Below the pieces are notes generated by a model that was not told the DNA's origin, searched no databases, and saw only the letters and a list, made by a program, of their open reading frames with translations. The position numbers and the translations under genes were made by a program. Source: Circinella minor (Eukaryota > Mucoromycota > Mucoromycetes > Mucorales > Lichtheimiaceae). From it: a stretch of 64,000 nucleotides of DNA. The stretch covers positions 26,417 through 90,416 of the forward strand of contig JAEPRB010000165.1 of NCBI GenBank assembly GCA_016758965.1, read 5' to 3'. This document shows positions 27,068-39,039 of this stretch, piece by piece (the stretch's first letter is position 1; every line of letters begins with the position of its first letter).

Positions 27068-27252
27068 TCTTTATTGTTATTGTCATTAATACGATTATCG
27101 TTTAAAGATTCATGATTAGAAGAACTCGTTTTATTTGGTGTTGACGGTGAAGAAGAAGAAGAAGAAGGTTTAAAATTTGTTTCTGTTGATGGTATTGTAT
27201 CTTGTTGTATAATTCTAGAGTGTTCTCCAATATTATCAGGAGGTTGTGACAT
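23191..27252 (-). CDS. INTS10: Integrator complex subunit 10-like protein
   Basis: Twelve minus-strand exons join in frame: 27252-26992, 26901-26834, 26759-26668, 26574-26518, 26456-26368, 26306-26219, 26117-25904, 25794-25031, 24963-24875, 24802-24614, 24517-24121 and 24023-23191, about 1046 residues. The C-terminal half resembles metazoan INTS10: NMIVLMQYGWPYWSARTNFW, then KIIQRMQERRIFKNRYFLEY and VTLDIIPPEF track the INTS10 segment with VIVLLQQEWP and HLELLP. The N-terminal helical part (FFASLPALIQSTIVENAT, then LRAFQVLFDYIQAYPRHAYK) fits the helical-repeat part of that family. INTS10 belongs to an arm module of Integrator, the nuclear complex that cleaves nascent RNA at RNA polymerase II. 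Low-complexity N, S/T and D runs are inserted. Identification is from remembered similarity at low identity; a lineage-specific helical protein is the alternative. ATG 27252 is the first in frame. Confidence 0.6.
24081..24115. repeat. CT/GA microsatellite beside an INTS10 splice donor
   Basis: About sixteen CT units lie directly inside the intron after the exon ending at 24121, within about 10 bases of the donor on the minus strand. Confidence 0.85.
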
Positions 27253-27719
27253 TGTTCTATGTAAAGTAGTTTTAATGTTATTTTGTTTTGTTGTTGGTAA
27301 AAACAATAATATGCAGTAAGAATATAAGGGAAAAAAAAAAAAGGGAAATTTACAAGAAAAAGAAAAAAAAACAAAGAGAAAACAAAAACGTTAAATCTTG
27401 AATGGATTGTATAATTATGTCGATTGAAGAAAAACTATTGGCGATGAAAGATTGAGACTCCAAAAAGAAAAAGAAAAATGTGTGTTTGTGTGTGCGTAAA
27501 AAAAAAAAGATAGAGAGAGAGAAAAAGTAGAGGACTTTTTTTTTTTTTTTTTTTTGTAGTATTACTTAATAATTCTCTCTCTTGTGGGGTTAATACAATA
27601 CTTTTTTTTTAAAACGCAGCTTTAGTAGTGAACATATTCCTCTCCCCCACACACTTCTACCCACACCAAGCACACAGATCCATTCAGGATTAAATATAAA
27701 ATACAATAAATGAGTTCCC

Positions 27720-27755
<36 letters not shown>

Positions 27756-28523
27756 TCTGTCTATCTATACTGATTAAATTATAAGTACAAAAATTTCAAA
27801 AAAAAAAAAAAAAAAAAAAGGTCCGCGGGAGAGGGAAAGATTTGGGGGCTTTCCCTTTTTTTTTCTTTTATATTAGGTAATCAATTGAATAATAAAGTAG
27901 CTTACGAAACGGGTCCAGCACTGATTTTTAGCGTTCCCGTTTCCTTTTTATTTTTTTTTTCCAAACCTTTTTTTTTTTGGACTCTTTTCTTATAAATACT
28001 ATTATTATTAATATTTAGTTTAATTTATTTATTATATTAATACGTATTATTATCATTACATTGATTTGAAGAGAGATAAAAAAAATTGATTATAGGTTGT
28101 ACAAGATGTTATATACTGATGGATCTTCTCTTTCTCCCCCTTGATGAATAATACAATCATTTTGTGTGATAATTTATTTTCTTCTAGGTACGTACGTATA
28201 TTTATATATGGGGTAATAATATAATTAGATACGTAAGTTGTCGTAATACTTGTTTTTTTTTGTTAGTTACACCTTGTCTTTCCATAATAACGTTTTGATT
28301 ATCTAATTTTTATATTATATAAAGTTCTAGCACATATATATACTCCTCCTTATCCCCCCGTCCTTTTTTCCTAGTTCTTTTATTAACTTGATAAATCTTA
28401 TCTTTATTTGGTTTAGTCATTTATTCTCTCCTCCTCCCCCCCAACAAAACAACAAGCAAATTAAGATTAAAATATATCTCATGAATCTATATATATATAT
28501 ATATATATTGTTGGAAATAAAAT
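27253..28523. other. Intergenic region between INTS10-like and MBIP-like genes
   Basis: No gene seen. A CT microsatellite (about 27724-27751), a 20-base A-run near 27799-27819, T-runs and TACGTA motifs at 28042, 28189-28198 and 28231. It should include the promoter of the INTS10-like gene and the 3' end of the MBIP-like gene. Confidence 0.55.
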
Positions 28524-29801
28524 TTATAAAGTAGGTGAAGTAGATGAAGATGAAGATGATATGGAATGAATATTATTAATTATAGGTGATGATGATGAAG
28601 AAGGTGATGATGATTCTACTATTGCTTGTTGTTGTCTTTTTCGATTTAATTGTTCTAATACAGCTCTTGTTAATGATGAATTAGCTCGACCTGTTGTTTT
28701 CATATGTGGATGTCCTGGAATAGTAGGTGGTGGTTGTGGTACTTGCTGTGTTGTAATATATTCTCCTTTTGTTCCATCGGGTCTCATAATATAAGTAATA
28801 GGTGGTGCCGGAGGAAATTTACGATTGGGTTGTTGAAAATGAATTGCTGCCCATTTAGGATGTTCACGTTCAATATCCATTAATACATTTTCTAATATTT
28901 TTATTCTTTCATGTAATGAAAAAGGTGGTATAGCTTGATTATCAAATGAAACATTTAAATGTTGTTCAATATTTTGTATTCTTTCATCAAGAATATTTTC
29001 TGTTGTTGATATTTTTTCATTATTATTATTATTATTATTATTATTGGTTGATGTTGATATTAATGATCTTGCTAAAGGTCCATCTTCATTATTAACAATA
29101 TCAAATTTCATTTGAATATTTCGATTAATTTCTCTTGCATCAGCACGAGCACATGTAACATCTGAACTTGTTGGATCAACACGATTAAGAAATTCAGTTC
29201 GATTACTTTCATCCACTTCAGTTTGTTTTGCTTGAATAAATGTTTGTATTCGTTGTTGTATTTCATTATTTGTAGCTCGAATTTGTACTTTTTCACTATC
29301 CATACTTTGAACACGTTCTTGTTCTTCTTTTTCTTTTTCTTCTTCTTCTTCTGGTCTTTTTCGTTTTTTATTATTATATAATAACTTGGAAATGATAGTA
29401 TTATTATTTGTTTCATTTGACAATCGTTGTTTTTCTTCTTCTTCTTTTTGTTGTTGTTGTTGTTGTTCTTGTTGATCATTCAAGTCATTATTATTATTAT
29501 TACTTTTCTGTAATTGATGTTGTTGTTTTGATTCTTGTTCTTCTTTGGCTTGAACATGTTGTTCAAGTGATTGAAGTAATCGTTCAACTAACTTTTCAAG
29601 TTCTATTGGTAATCGTTCAAGATAATGACGTGATAATACTATAAGTTCAGTATTAAAACATTGACTTGTTTCTGTCAAACCAATACCATTAAAGAATTCA
29701 CTTAATTCATTTTGCCATGAAATAACATGGTTAGGTTTTGTATTAATTATTGGTTCTGTTTGTTGTTGTTGTTGTTGTGATAATGGAGGTGGAGTTGTCA
29801 T
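28524..29801 (-). CDS. MBIP: MBIP-like protein (ATAC acetyltransferase complex subunit)
   Basis: Intronless frame of 425 residues starting MTTPPPLSQQ. A helical N-terminus (WQNELSEFFNGIGLTETSQC) is followed by Q/N/E-rich coiled-coil-like sequence. Then comes a conserved block TEFLNRVDPTSSDVTCARAD with EINRNIQMKFDIVNNEDGPL, and a C-terminal region ILDERIQNIEQHL, then FSLHERIKILENVLMDIERE and HPKWAAIHFQQPNR. The CARADA motif, the VNxxGP-like motif and the paired R-I-x-x-[IL]-E helices are features of MAP3K12-binding inhibitory protein 1, a structural subunit of the animal ATAC histone acetyltransferase complex in the nucleus. In other organisms it may act outside ATAC. The absence of introns contrasts with most neighbours. 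Identification rests on motif recall. Confidence 0.6.
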   Translation of the reverse strand: MTTPPPLSQQQQQQTEPIINTKPNHVISWQNELSEFFNGIGLTETSQCFNTELIVLSRHYLERLPIELEKLVERLLQSLEQHVQAKEEQESKQQHQLQKSNNNNNDLNDQQEQQQQQQKEEEEKQRLSNETNNNTIISKLLYNNKKRKRPEEEEEKEKEEQERVQSMDSEKVQIRATNNEIQQRIQTFIQAKQTEVDESNRTEFLNRVDPTSSDVTCARADAREINRNIQMKFDIVNNEDGPLARSLISTSTNNNNNNNNNEKISTTENILDERIQNIEQHLNVSFDNQAIPPFSLHERIKILENVLMDIEREHPKWAAIHFQQPNRKFPPAPPITYIMRPDGTKGEYITTQQVPQPPPTIPGHPHMKTTGRANSSLTRAVLEQLNRKRQQQAIVESSSPSSSSSPIINNIHSISSSSSSTSPTL

Positions 29802-31668
29802 TAAGGTATAATTTTTATGTAAAAAGAAAAGAATTTTCTGATATATATGATCCCACCCTCCACTTCTTAGTTGTAAACTAGCAACTTCTGTCTCAGAAAC
29901 ATATTATTTTTACTACGGGGATTATACTGATTGTCCTCCGCCCCCTCCAAATAATAATAAGATGGATGATAAGAATAACTATTTCTTTTATTAACTCATT
30001 TTTACTATGGATAAACTTATAATAATATAAATTTGATATAGTTACAATAATAAACCCCCAACAATATCAAACCAGTAAGCATGTTGTAAATCCATGAATA
30101 CATGAAGTAACGTGGCCAAGAAAAAAGAAAAAAAGCTTTTTAGTCATTCCTTTGATATGCTTATTGACTCCTCGTGTTCTCGTAATTAAGCCAATATGTA
30201 GAATACTGTGTTGTGATGGTCTCTTTTGCTTGGGCTTAATATTTTTAATGTGGTATAAAAACTATTGATATCATTGACACGTTTGTGATATGCAATTTAA
30301 ACATACTTATGTATCATTTATTAGAATATGATGGATCTATAATAGTTTGTTTTGTTTTTTGGACAAAGGAGAAACTTCTTTATTTGTCTTTTTAACACTG
30401 TTTTCTTTTTCGTTGCTCCTAATTTTCACGATTTGAAATATCTCCATAACAACAAGAAAACGTTATAACTTGTTTTTGGTTTCCCAGGGAACAAATTTTT
30501 GCTAGAAAATATATGAAAGTTTGTTGTTTTTATTTGAACATGGATCCAATCCTTTTTTTTTTTTGCAGTGTATAGAGAATAAAAGTCTTGTTATAATTAA
30601 GAATATAGAGTAGATGACTTATCTATAAAATAATGTAATTCTAGTTGAGGAGGGGGGGGAAGATAAAATGAGATAGAATTATGTATAGGTGCAAATGCAC
30701 ATTGAGGTCATTATTTGTTACACCTCAACAACTTTTTTTTTTGCTAAATAAAACTAGCTCATATCTTGTCACTGACAACAACAAGCTAATATCATATATT
30801 AAGTAAATCATAATTAGTAACGAAAAATAATGTGTCACAAGGAAACGTTCAGAATAAAAAGTTCTTCAAACTTTTTGTTATATTTTATTGATTTCAGATC
30901 GAAAAAAAACCCTTCTTTTTTTTTCTAAAAAAAAAAAAAGAACATTGTTGTAAAAATAAATATAAAAATACATACTAAAATGATCTCATTATTTGAAGAA
31001 ATAACTATATTAGGTAAAACGACAAACCCCCTTAATTTCCTTACTTGTCTAGATTTTAAAAGATGAGGTCTATTTTATGATATAATAGTCATGTATTGAA
31101 ATATATTTATATATATATATGTACAGAAGGAGGGGGGAGGAGTAAAAAAAAAAGGAGGTGAAGTGTTTCCCAAATAAATAAATATGTAGGCCCTGTAAAA
31201 TAAAAAAAGAGTAAAACCTTAGAATATATATTATCAAAATGAGAGCTTCAAACAATAAGATCTGTTTAATGTTTTAAACCTTTAAATAAAGTTTGATGCA
31301 TTAGTCGCACAGGCATTCTCGTTGTTGTTATTGTCATTATTTGTTGTTGTTGATATTCGTACTTCAAAAAAATTACATATTTACTTGATGATATTGACGA
31401 CATTAATAAAAAAAAAGTATTTATATAGTTAATGAATAAAAAGAAAAATACTAAATTTATTTATTGGACGTATAGAAAAAAAAAGCAAAAAAAAAAAAAG
31501 TATTTGTTGTATGAATACAGAAAGAAAGAAAGTATACAGAAGTTGTTATTTTGATTGATTGGGAATATATAATCGTCATAGGTAATAAAAGAACAAGAAA
31601 AAAAAAATAGAAGCGATTATTGGAGAAAGTACAACACACAAGAGAATAGAAATTTAAATAATAATAAT
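29802..31668. other. Intergenic region
   Basis: No gene or recognisable element in about 1.9 kb; AT-rich unique-looking sequence with a few homopolymers and an AT repeat near 31102-31120. It contains the MBIP-like promoter and the 3' flank of the small secreted peptide gene. Confidence 0.55.
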
Positions 31669-31854
31669 TTATGGATGACCACCACCACAATAAGGTGAAC
31701 GACTTCCTGCTGCAACGATACAATCCACTTTTTGAAATCCTATAGGCATAGGTGCTGCTTCAGTTCCAGTGATTATCATCATTGAAAATAAAATACTGAT
31801 AAGAACAATGAATAAAGAAGTTGTTGTTGTTTGATATCCGTTTGTCAATTGCAT
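31669..31854 (-). CDS. Small secreted peptide precursor (61 residues)
   Basis: ATG-initiated minus-strand frame with an N-terminal hydrophobic segment (residues about 13-31) after a short T-rich start, and a likely signal-peptidase site after TEA or TEAA near residues 33-34. The predicted mature part is about 28 residues: APMPIGFQKVDCIVA, then AGSRSPYCGGGHP. It has two cysteines (45 and 56) that could form one disulphide, and a GGGHP end. No intron is needed. I do not recognise a family. The clear signal peptide plus non-repetitive mature part in an AT-rich spacer supports a real gene; it could be a peptide signal, an effector-like protein or a processed pheromone-type peptide, none of which is shown. 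Confidence 0.55.
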   Translation of the reverse strand: MQLTNGYQTTTTSLFIVLISILFSMMIITGTEAAPMPIGFQKVDCIVAAGSRSPYCGGGHP

Positions 31855-34191
31855 TTTTAATAAAGGTGATTGATTATTGTTGTACTTGTATGAATGAATT
31901 TATAAAAAAAAACGTAAAATGTTTTATTATGAAAATAATTGAAGAGGAATGAGAGAAAGTTGAATGCCGAATTTTGGGTCTACCAAAAAAAAAAAAAACC
32001 TTCCCTTTTTATATTTCCATCCAACCCTTTTGTCCTTCCCCCTCTTCTTCCCACCCCCTTCTTTTTTGCTCTCTCTCATATATCTCCCAAAAAAAGAATT
32101 ATGTTTACCTCCTTAAATTTTTTATTTTTACACTGTACCTAATACAGTGGTACTTCAATAACTGGTAAAATAATTCTTTTTTTTTAGCATGTCAAAGCGC
32201 CTTTTTCTATTTGTACATTTTTCAAGTCAGGTTTTTTTTTGACTTCTTGTTATCAAATGCCAAGGAATTATTTTTTTACTACTGCTGTCGTAAATCACTT
32301 GATATTATTTTTATTACTACTTTGAAGATCATATACATTGATTATTCTTATTATGTCAATTGATAGTTCTGGTTAAAGAATGTTAATCAGTTTACTATAA
32401 CAAACAAACAAACATATACTAATTCAAATATAGTTAGTTCTTTTTTTATATTGACGACTGTTTATAGTAATGAATGTGCTTTAGTAAATAGTAACAAAGA
32501 AATTTCGAGTTTTTCTTTGTTCCTTTCTTCTCATTTCAATTTTATGTTGCATGTATACTTTTTTTTAGAAACCAAATCCCCCCCCCTTAATTTAATATTA
32601 TATACGTAACTTTGTAATACAAAATAATAATTTCTTTGTGAATGAACAATAATACGTATTATCGATCATCTTTTCTTTTTCTTTTTTTACGTAGTTATTG
32701 ACAATAAATTTTTTCAGTATGTGTTATATATATTTTAAATTTCGTAAAAGAAATTACTGTATCATGAATATAAATGACTAAAGAAACAAAAGTTAATCTA
32801 GAATTCAATTCGTATTGAGTTTTTTTTTTTTTATGAAATGCATCTTTGTTTATTCTTTCTATTTTAAGTAAGGATTAACAACCTGCATTTACGCAAGTTT
32901 TTTTTTTGCCACATGGCATTATTCTTCTCTCTCTTTTTTTTTCGGTGATACCATAAATATATCATTGTTGTAAATGGATTGATCATTCACTTCCTATTAT
33001 TCCATTAGAATCTCACTTACTATCCTAATACTCAGACATTTATAATGTTCGAAAGGTTCAGTTAATTAAAGTGAGAACTTATATTGATATTTTATATAAT
33101 ACATATTCAACAATCTGCAAAAAAAAAACACCCAAAGAAATGATCAACATAAATTTAATTAGGAGAAGACAACAAAGAATCAAATATTATTATAATTATC
33201 AGCATGAAATGGCCACGAGCTAATATATTCTATTATTTTGTCAATTCCATCTTCAGGGAGAGAAGGTTATTCTTTTAGATTTCTTTATTATATCAGTAGA
33301 AGCATATGGACTTTAAAATAAACTTTTATGGACATGTGTTGATAATGCGTTTTTTTTTCAAGTCTGACATTGGTAACACCATGAAGAAACAAAATAAAGT
33401 TTCAATCTTATGATAAAACAAAAATATACGAACAAAGAATTTCAAAAATATTGATTACGTATATAGCGTAAATTCATCATTTTTATCATTGCCTATTTCC
33501 CGCAAAGAAGTTATATATATAAATATATTTAATGGTTTTAGCTGTTGTTAATAATAATAAGATTAAATTTCCATACGTACTACATGCGACATTCATAATA
33601 GGCATAATACACTTACGTATATATTTATAAATACTTCCGTAAAAAGAAGAAAAAAAGGTTGTTACTATTTATCCTGTTCCCAGAATATAAGAAAAGTCCA
33701 TGAATGAGATTGAAAATAGAATATATGAACCAAAACTATGATAAGAACAAAAGAAATAAAGAACCAATCAAGAGAAGAAGGCAAGAGAGTTTACGTACAA
33801 GGCCTACTTTTACGAGGTCTAGGCTTTTTTTTTTGGTTCTTCTTAAACTATTAGCACGACTATATAGTTTTACAACAACAAGATAGTTTTATCTCATCAT
33901 TCTATATAATATAACTGTATAGTGTTACGTATCCTCGAGTAAAAAAAAAGACTATTTTATTGATAATAAGTATCAAAATAAACAACTCTTCTTTTATAGT
34001 TATATAAGAGCTATGATGATTGATGCCAAAATGATTTTCAAATACGCTTTAACAACAATATAATGTTTATGCACAGTTTTCAGTCTAATAATCAAATTTA
34101 TCTTGATTATATATGTATGCATGAAAAACGGTCAGTGAGCGGTTCGTCAAAAAAAAAAAATCCCCTACAGCAAGTATAACCTTTTTCTTTT
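31855..34191. other. Intergenic region with scattered TACGTA motifs
   Basis: No supported gene in 2.3 kb. A terminal-repeat-like sequence occurs near 32136-32160: CACTGTA, five bases, TACAGTG, then GTACTTCAATAACTGG, resembling pogo/Tc1-type ends, but no partner end or transposase is visible. TACGTA motifs at 32603, 32652, 32688, 33456, 33573, 33614, 33799 and 33926. Confidence 0.5.
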
Positions 34192-37100
34192 ATGCGATCA
34201 AAAACAAAAAGTACCACCATATTCAGTCGTCGCCGTGACGACTATTTGTTGTCACTAAGGTTACTATTATTATTATCGTTACTATCTACAACAGTAACAT
34301 GTTATGTAACCGATTTGAAACTTGCCATTTGCGACAATAAACAATTTGCATGTCCACATAATCCAGGTTATCAACGTATACCTATTGATCTCAATGTGGG
34401 TACCTCATTACCAAAATCCGTTTATCTTGATTTAAAAGATGATCCAACTTCTGACCCTATTACCGATATTAAAATTGTAAAACAATCGGATGAACAACAA
34501 GCACTATTTGATAATACTAAATCTTGGACACGGCTCGATGGAAACCTAAATGAGGGAGGAACCGACGATACCAATTTAACCTTATATTATACCAAAGATC
34601 TTGAAATAAGTAAAAATCCTATTACATCGATTATAGTCAAAACAGGTTCTCATCCTGTTGTTTCACCGGATTATGTACGTATACCGATAAATTTAAATCA
34701 AGGTGTTGGTGGTGAATCTATTTATATGTTTCATAGTCAAGCAGGAAGTAAAGGTAAAAAAAAAATACAATTTTTTTTTGGGGAGGGGGGATTATGCAAA
34801 AACAAAAAAAAAATTAATTTCCTATTGTTTAATTATTCATAATAAAATAGATCCAATTACCGCTATAACTGCCAAAGGATGTTTAACAGATGATTGTTAT
34901 ATAGATGTAAGAAATTTGAGGGAAAAAAACAAGAGGAAGAAGAAGTAAAAAAAAACCAGTAAAAGATTGGTTAAAACTAATATTATTTGGATATAGGGAT
35001 GGAACAGGGTTGAAAAAGATGTCAATGAAGGAGTTATTATTGGGACACGAGTATATCTATTTTACCAACGTATTCGAGGTCAACCACCTGTGACAGAGTA
35101 AATGACTTGAATATGATTTATAGCTATACACTTGAAAATATTGTTTGGGTTTTTTAAATTTAAAGTGTTCCTAATAATAATAATAATATATACGTAGTGT
35201 TGTTGTTATTTTGAATGATCAAAGCACACCTGAAGGTTATCATAAGGTTGATGTCGATTTAAATCAACTTACTATACGTGGTGCTTCAATTCATCTTTGG
35301 TATCAAGTCAAAGAGAATCCTACAAACGAAGATTTAGAAAATTTTATTCAGGAACTTGCTATTGAATATGGACATCCTTCTATCACTCCTTTTGGGTGGA
35401 CCAGAATACCCGTTGATCTAAATAGTGACAAGGATGGAAAAAGTGATTTTGGTGAACCTACCTTTTTATTCTATCGTCGAGGTTATCCAGGTTAGAAATG
35501 TTTATCAATTATTACCATTGTATATTATCTCAGTTTTTTTGGTGACACATAGTATCACTAACTAAAATATATTTTGGATATATATTTTTATAATATTCCA
35601 CATCAAAAAAATACATAATTGAAAAAAATAAATAGAGCTTCCATCAATACCACCACTTGGATTTAATGATAAAGGATCATTCAAAATACTTCAACTAGCC
35701 GATTTGCATTTTACCAATAAAGAAGGAAAATGCCGTGATATTCCCACCAGTAATGTACGATAAAAATAATCTTAAAAAATAATTATATTTTCTTGCAAAG
35801 TTTGCAATTATATTCTCTAACTTCTATATTCCTATATATATTAGATGGAATGCCACGGAGATAATACAACTATTGAACAGATTGTACGTCTTTTGGATTT
35901 GGAAAAGCCTGATCTCGTTGTATTCTCCGGTGATAATATCAATGGAGAAGGTAAATTTAACTTTTTTTTAATGTTCTCTGTGATATATATGTTTTCTTTT
36001 CATCTTGTAGTGGAGAGATAAAGAAGGGATAAATTTTTTTTACGATTCATTTTTCTATTCTCCCTTTCCTTTATTGATTTGTATGTATAGATGTTAGTGA
36101 TGCTCGTGCTGCTACATTTAAATTTGCAGACCCTGTTATTCAAAGAAAAATACCATGGGTAAAGTGTATATTCATGATGCTTTTTTTGTCATATATTGCA
36201 CCTTCTATTTATTTATTCTTGCCTGTAAACTCATGCCTCCTCTTTATTACAAGATAGGCTGCTGTTTTCGGTAACCATGATGATGAGAATGATCTTTCTC
36301 GAGAAGAATTATTGACTACAATGTCCCAAATGCCATATTCATTAACGCAGCGAGGTCCTTTGCATGTCTCTGGAGTAGGAAATTATTTGCTTAAAATACT
36401 ATCTAATAGCACTCAGGAAGGGTATGTATCTATATAGATATAAAAGGTCATTATGGAAAAAAGTTTGTGATTGTACACATGTTCCTATGTACTAAACCAT
36501 TATTTACATATGATATTCTACTCTTTCGGATGAATCTATAACTATTTTATTATGTATATCTGTTTTATTATGTATATCTGTTTTATTATGTAGTGAACAT
36601 TTGTTTACAATTTACTTTTTAGATTCAGGAGCTTATACAAACGATACCAAAAAGGAATACGACTTTATTAAGCAAGATCAACTTGACTGGTTACAAACAA
36701 TGTCAACGTCATTTTCCAATAATAAGTATGGTACACAAAAACCTAATGCGATGGCTTTTTTCCATATTCCCATTTGGTTCGTATTTCTCATTTAATAATT
36801 AATATAAAAAATTTACAGTTTTACGTATTTCAATTTTTTTAAAAAAAATTAGGAGAAAATCAGAGCTGGCCTAATATATATATACAACGATGTATTAACT
36901 TGTGTAATAAATACAGGGAATATCATGAAGAACAAGGTGGGCCAAATCCAAGATTAGGTGATAAACGAGAATCCATAAGTAGTCCAAAAGAAGGAGCAGC
37001 CAAAGTTTTTGAAAGTTTTAAAGCAGGTATGTAAAAAATAAACAAGTAAAACAAGATGAAAGTTTTTCTTTTTATTAAAAACATGAGTTTAATATATATA

Positions 37101-37482
37101 TATATATATAAATTCAAAATGATTATTAGCTGGTGATATTAAAGTGACTGGATGGTACGTAAGAACAATCTTGTAATTTACATGTTATGTATTATTATAT
37201 ACATTTTATTGCTATTAATAGTTTTAAAATAACAATATCATAAATGTTTTATTCATATATAGTGGTCATGATCATGTTAATGATTATTGCTTGGATCGAG
37301 ACGGTATTTTTCTCTGCTATGGTGGTGGTTTAGGCCTAAATGGATATGGTGCAAGTCATCTTGGATGGCCACGTCGTGCTAGAATATGGGAAGTTTCTGA
37401 TTGGGGAGAAACTATACAAACATGGAAACGCTTACATGATGATTCATTGACAATGATTGATTTTCAAACCATATATCTTTGA
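34192..37482 (+). CDS. DCR2: DCR2/SIA1-like secretory metallophosphatase with six N-terminal repeats
   Basis: Twelve exons join in frame: 34192-34753, 34851-34906, 34997-35097, 35198-35490, 35636-35754, 35845-35950, 36091-36158, 36258-36421, 36594-36776, 36917-37026, 37130-37154 and 37263-37482, 668 residues. A hydrophobic segment at about residues 19-37 is a signal peptide or anchor. Six repeats of the type W/Y-x-R-(I/V)-x-x-(D/N)-(L/V)-N-x-G follow, each ending in a beta strand (GYQRIPIDLNVG; SWTRLDGNLNEGG; DYVRIPINLNQGVGG; GWNRVEKDVNEG; GYHKVDVDLNQ; GWTRIPVDLNSD). The catalytic domain shows all metallophosphatase motifs in order: LADLHFT, VFSGDNING, FGNHDDE, FHIPIWEY and GHDHVND. This is the layout of yeast Dcr2, a dosage-dependent cell-cycle regulator. 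The 25-base exon 11 codes the start of the last motif. Substrate unknown. Confidence 0.87.
36549..36593 (+). repeat. 18-base tandem repeat at an intron 3' end
   Basis: The unit TATATCTGTTTTATTATG is repeated about 2.5 times right up to the TAG acceptor of the exon starting at 36594. The pyrimidine-rich units could act as several polypyrimidine tracts. Confidence 0.75.
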
Positions 37483-39039
37483 TCCCAATATATAAATATA
37501 TGTATATCTACAGTATTTTGCGTTTAAGAATATAAAGATGGGTGGGCGAAGAAATCCATTTTTTGGTTCTGCCGACATAAAAGTTCAGAAATCCATATAA
37601 TTCTTGGCATTTGACCAGTGTAGTTTTCAACGTTCAATATAGTAATCAAAAGTCATTCCATTCCAAAAAGATAAAATAAAAATTTTGTAAATACTATAAT
37701 CTGCTTGTTATGAACTATACTCTATCCATAAAGTTAATACACTTACTAAATGGCTTTTGAGAGGAACGAATACAATCTTTAAAGTAAACTTCACAGTGTT
37801 TACGTAGCAGTAACTATTTTTGTTGTTCTGGAGTTTTCTGTATTTCTCTGTAGTGTTTCCTGGATATACAGTACAATATACATTTTCTAGCTCTAGATTA
37901 CACATTCAGAAAAAAATACTATTAGAATATTTACACGGAACGTCAAAACGAAGAGTAAGAATAGATTGATATATGGTGCAAGATCTTCATTATTCAGTAT
38001 GTATATATTGTATATTCTCGCATAGCAACCGATTACCTGTCATATATAAAGGAGAGAATCGACTATAAATCTCTCATTAACGTCTGCACTTGGAAACAAA
38101 GTCTTGGAGTGTTTGTCGAATGAAATGCAATAAAACATTTATTTTTCAAAGCTGAAACCCTCTAGTTCATTTATATCTTTGAAATTCAGGTCTAAGAAAA
38201 GGATGGGTATGATAAGTCATTTACAACGCAAGAAGACGCTAGTTTTGCTGGCTAATGACATTTTCACTACATCAACATCACTGGTGACTGGATACGATAC
38301 GCTTTAGAAACGAAGCGAATACATTGGTTATAGTCTTTCATATCCTCCAATGTAAATTTTAGGTCGTTTTGTATGTTTATTTTTGAAATTAACTGGAAAT
38401 TAAGCGTACGGAACTTTTCACCTTCGTGAAAAAAAATCTATGCTTCACATTTTACTACGAACAGTCTACGTGTTGGTTCAATCAAGTTTACCTTTTTATT
38501 GATGCTATTGCTGTCGCTAAGTACTTGTTCCTTCTTCTTCAACCAGCTTTTTTTTTTTTTCGCAGGATATGATTACAAAAATACTTTCCCAGTTCTTTTA
38601 TACAATCAAAAAGTTCACGACAACTGCAACATTCAAAGCGACAAGAATACTGGAGTTGTGGCTGGAAGCAGTGTTAGTTTAATTATGAAAAAGAACGCAA
38701 GTGAACAACATTAGTATAATAATCATAGTAATATCTGGAAGCTTGATATACATGACATTATATAGTAAAAAGGATCGTAAAGTGACAGGATGATAATGGC
38801 GGTTTGAAGTATCTCGCAAAAGTTTTAACAGACAATACTTAACACCAAATAGTGTCTACTGTCCATCACCAACTTTTATTCAGATGCTGAAATTTGACAC
38901 TTTATCAATGCTCTTGAAATGGTTAAAAAATTTAAAATTATATATAAGAACCGTTGTTCTATAAGATGTTATTCGCGTCTATAAAATCTACGTATCAGTC
39001 GTAGAATAATCTAACAGTGGCTTGATCGATAAAAAACTA

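Noticed and set aside
32136..32175. Pogo-like terminal sequence near CACTGTA..TACAGTG
   Set aside because: Resembles a transposon end, but there is no partner end, target duplication or transposase in the window.
38499..38714. 71-codon plus-strand frame
   Set aside because: No start context, domain or splice evidence; consistent with chance.
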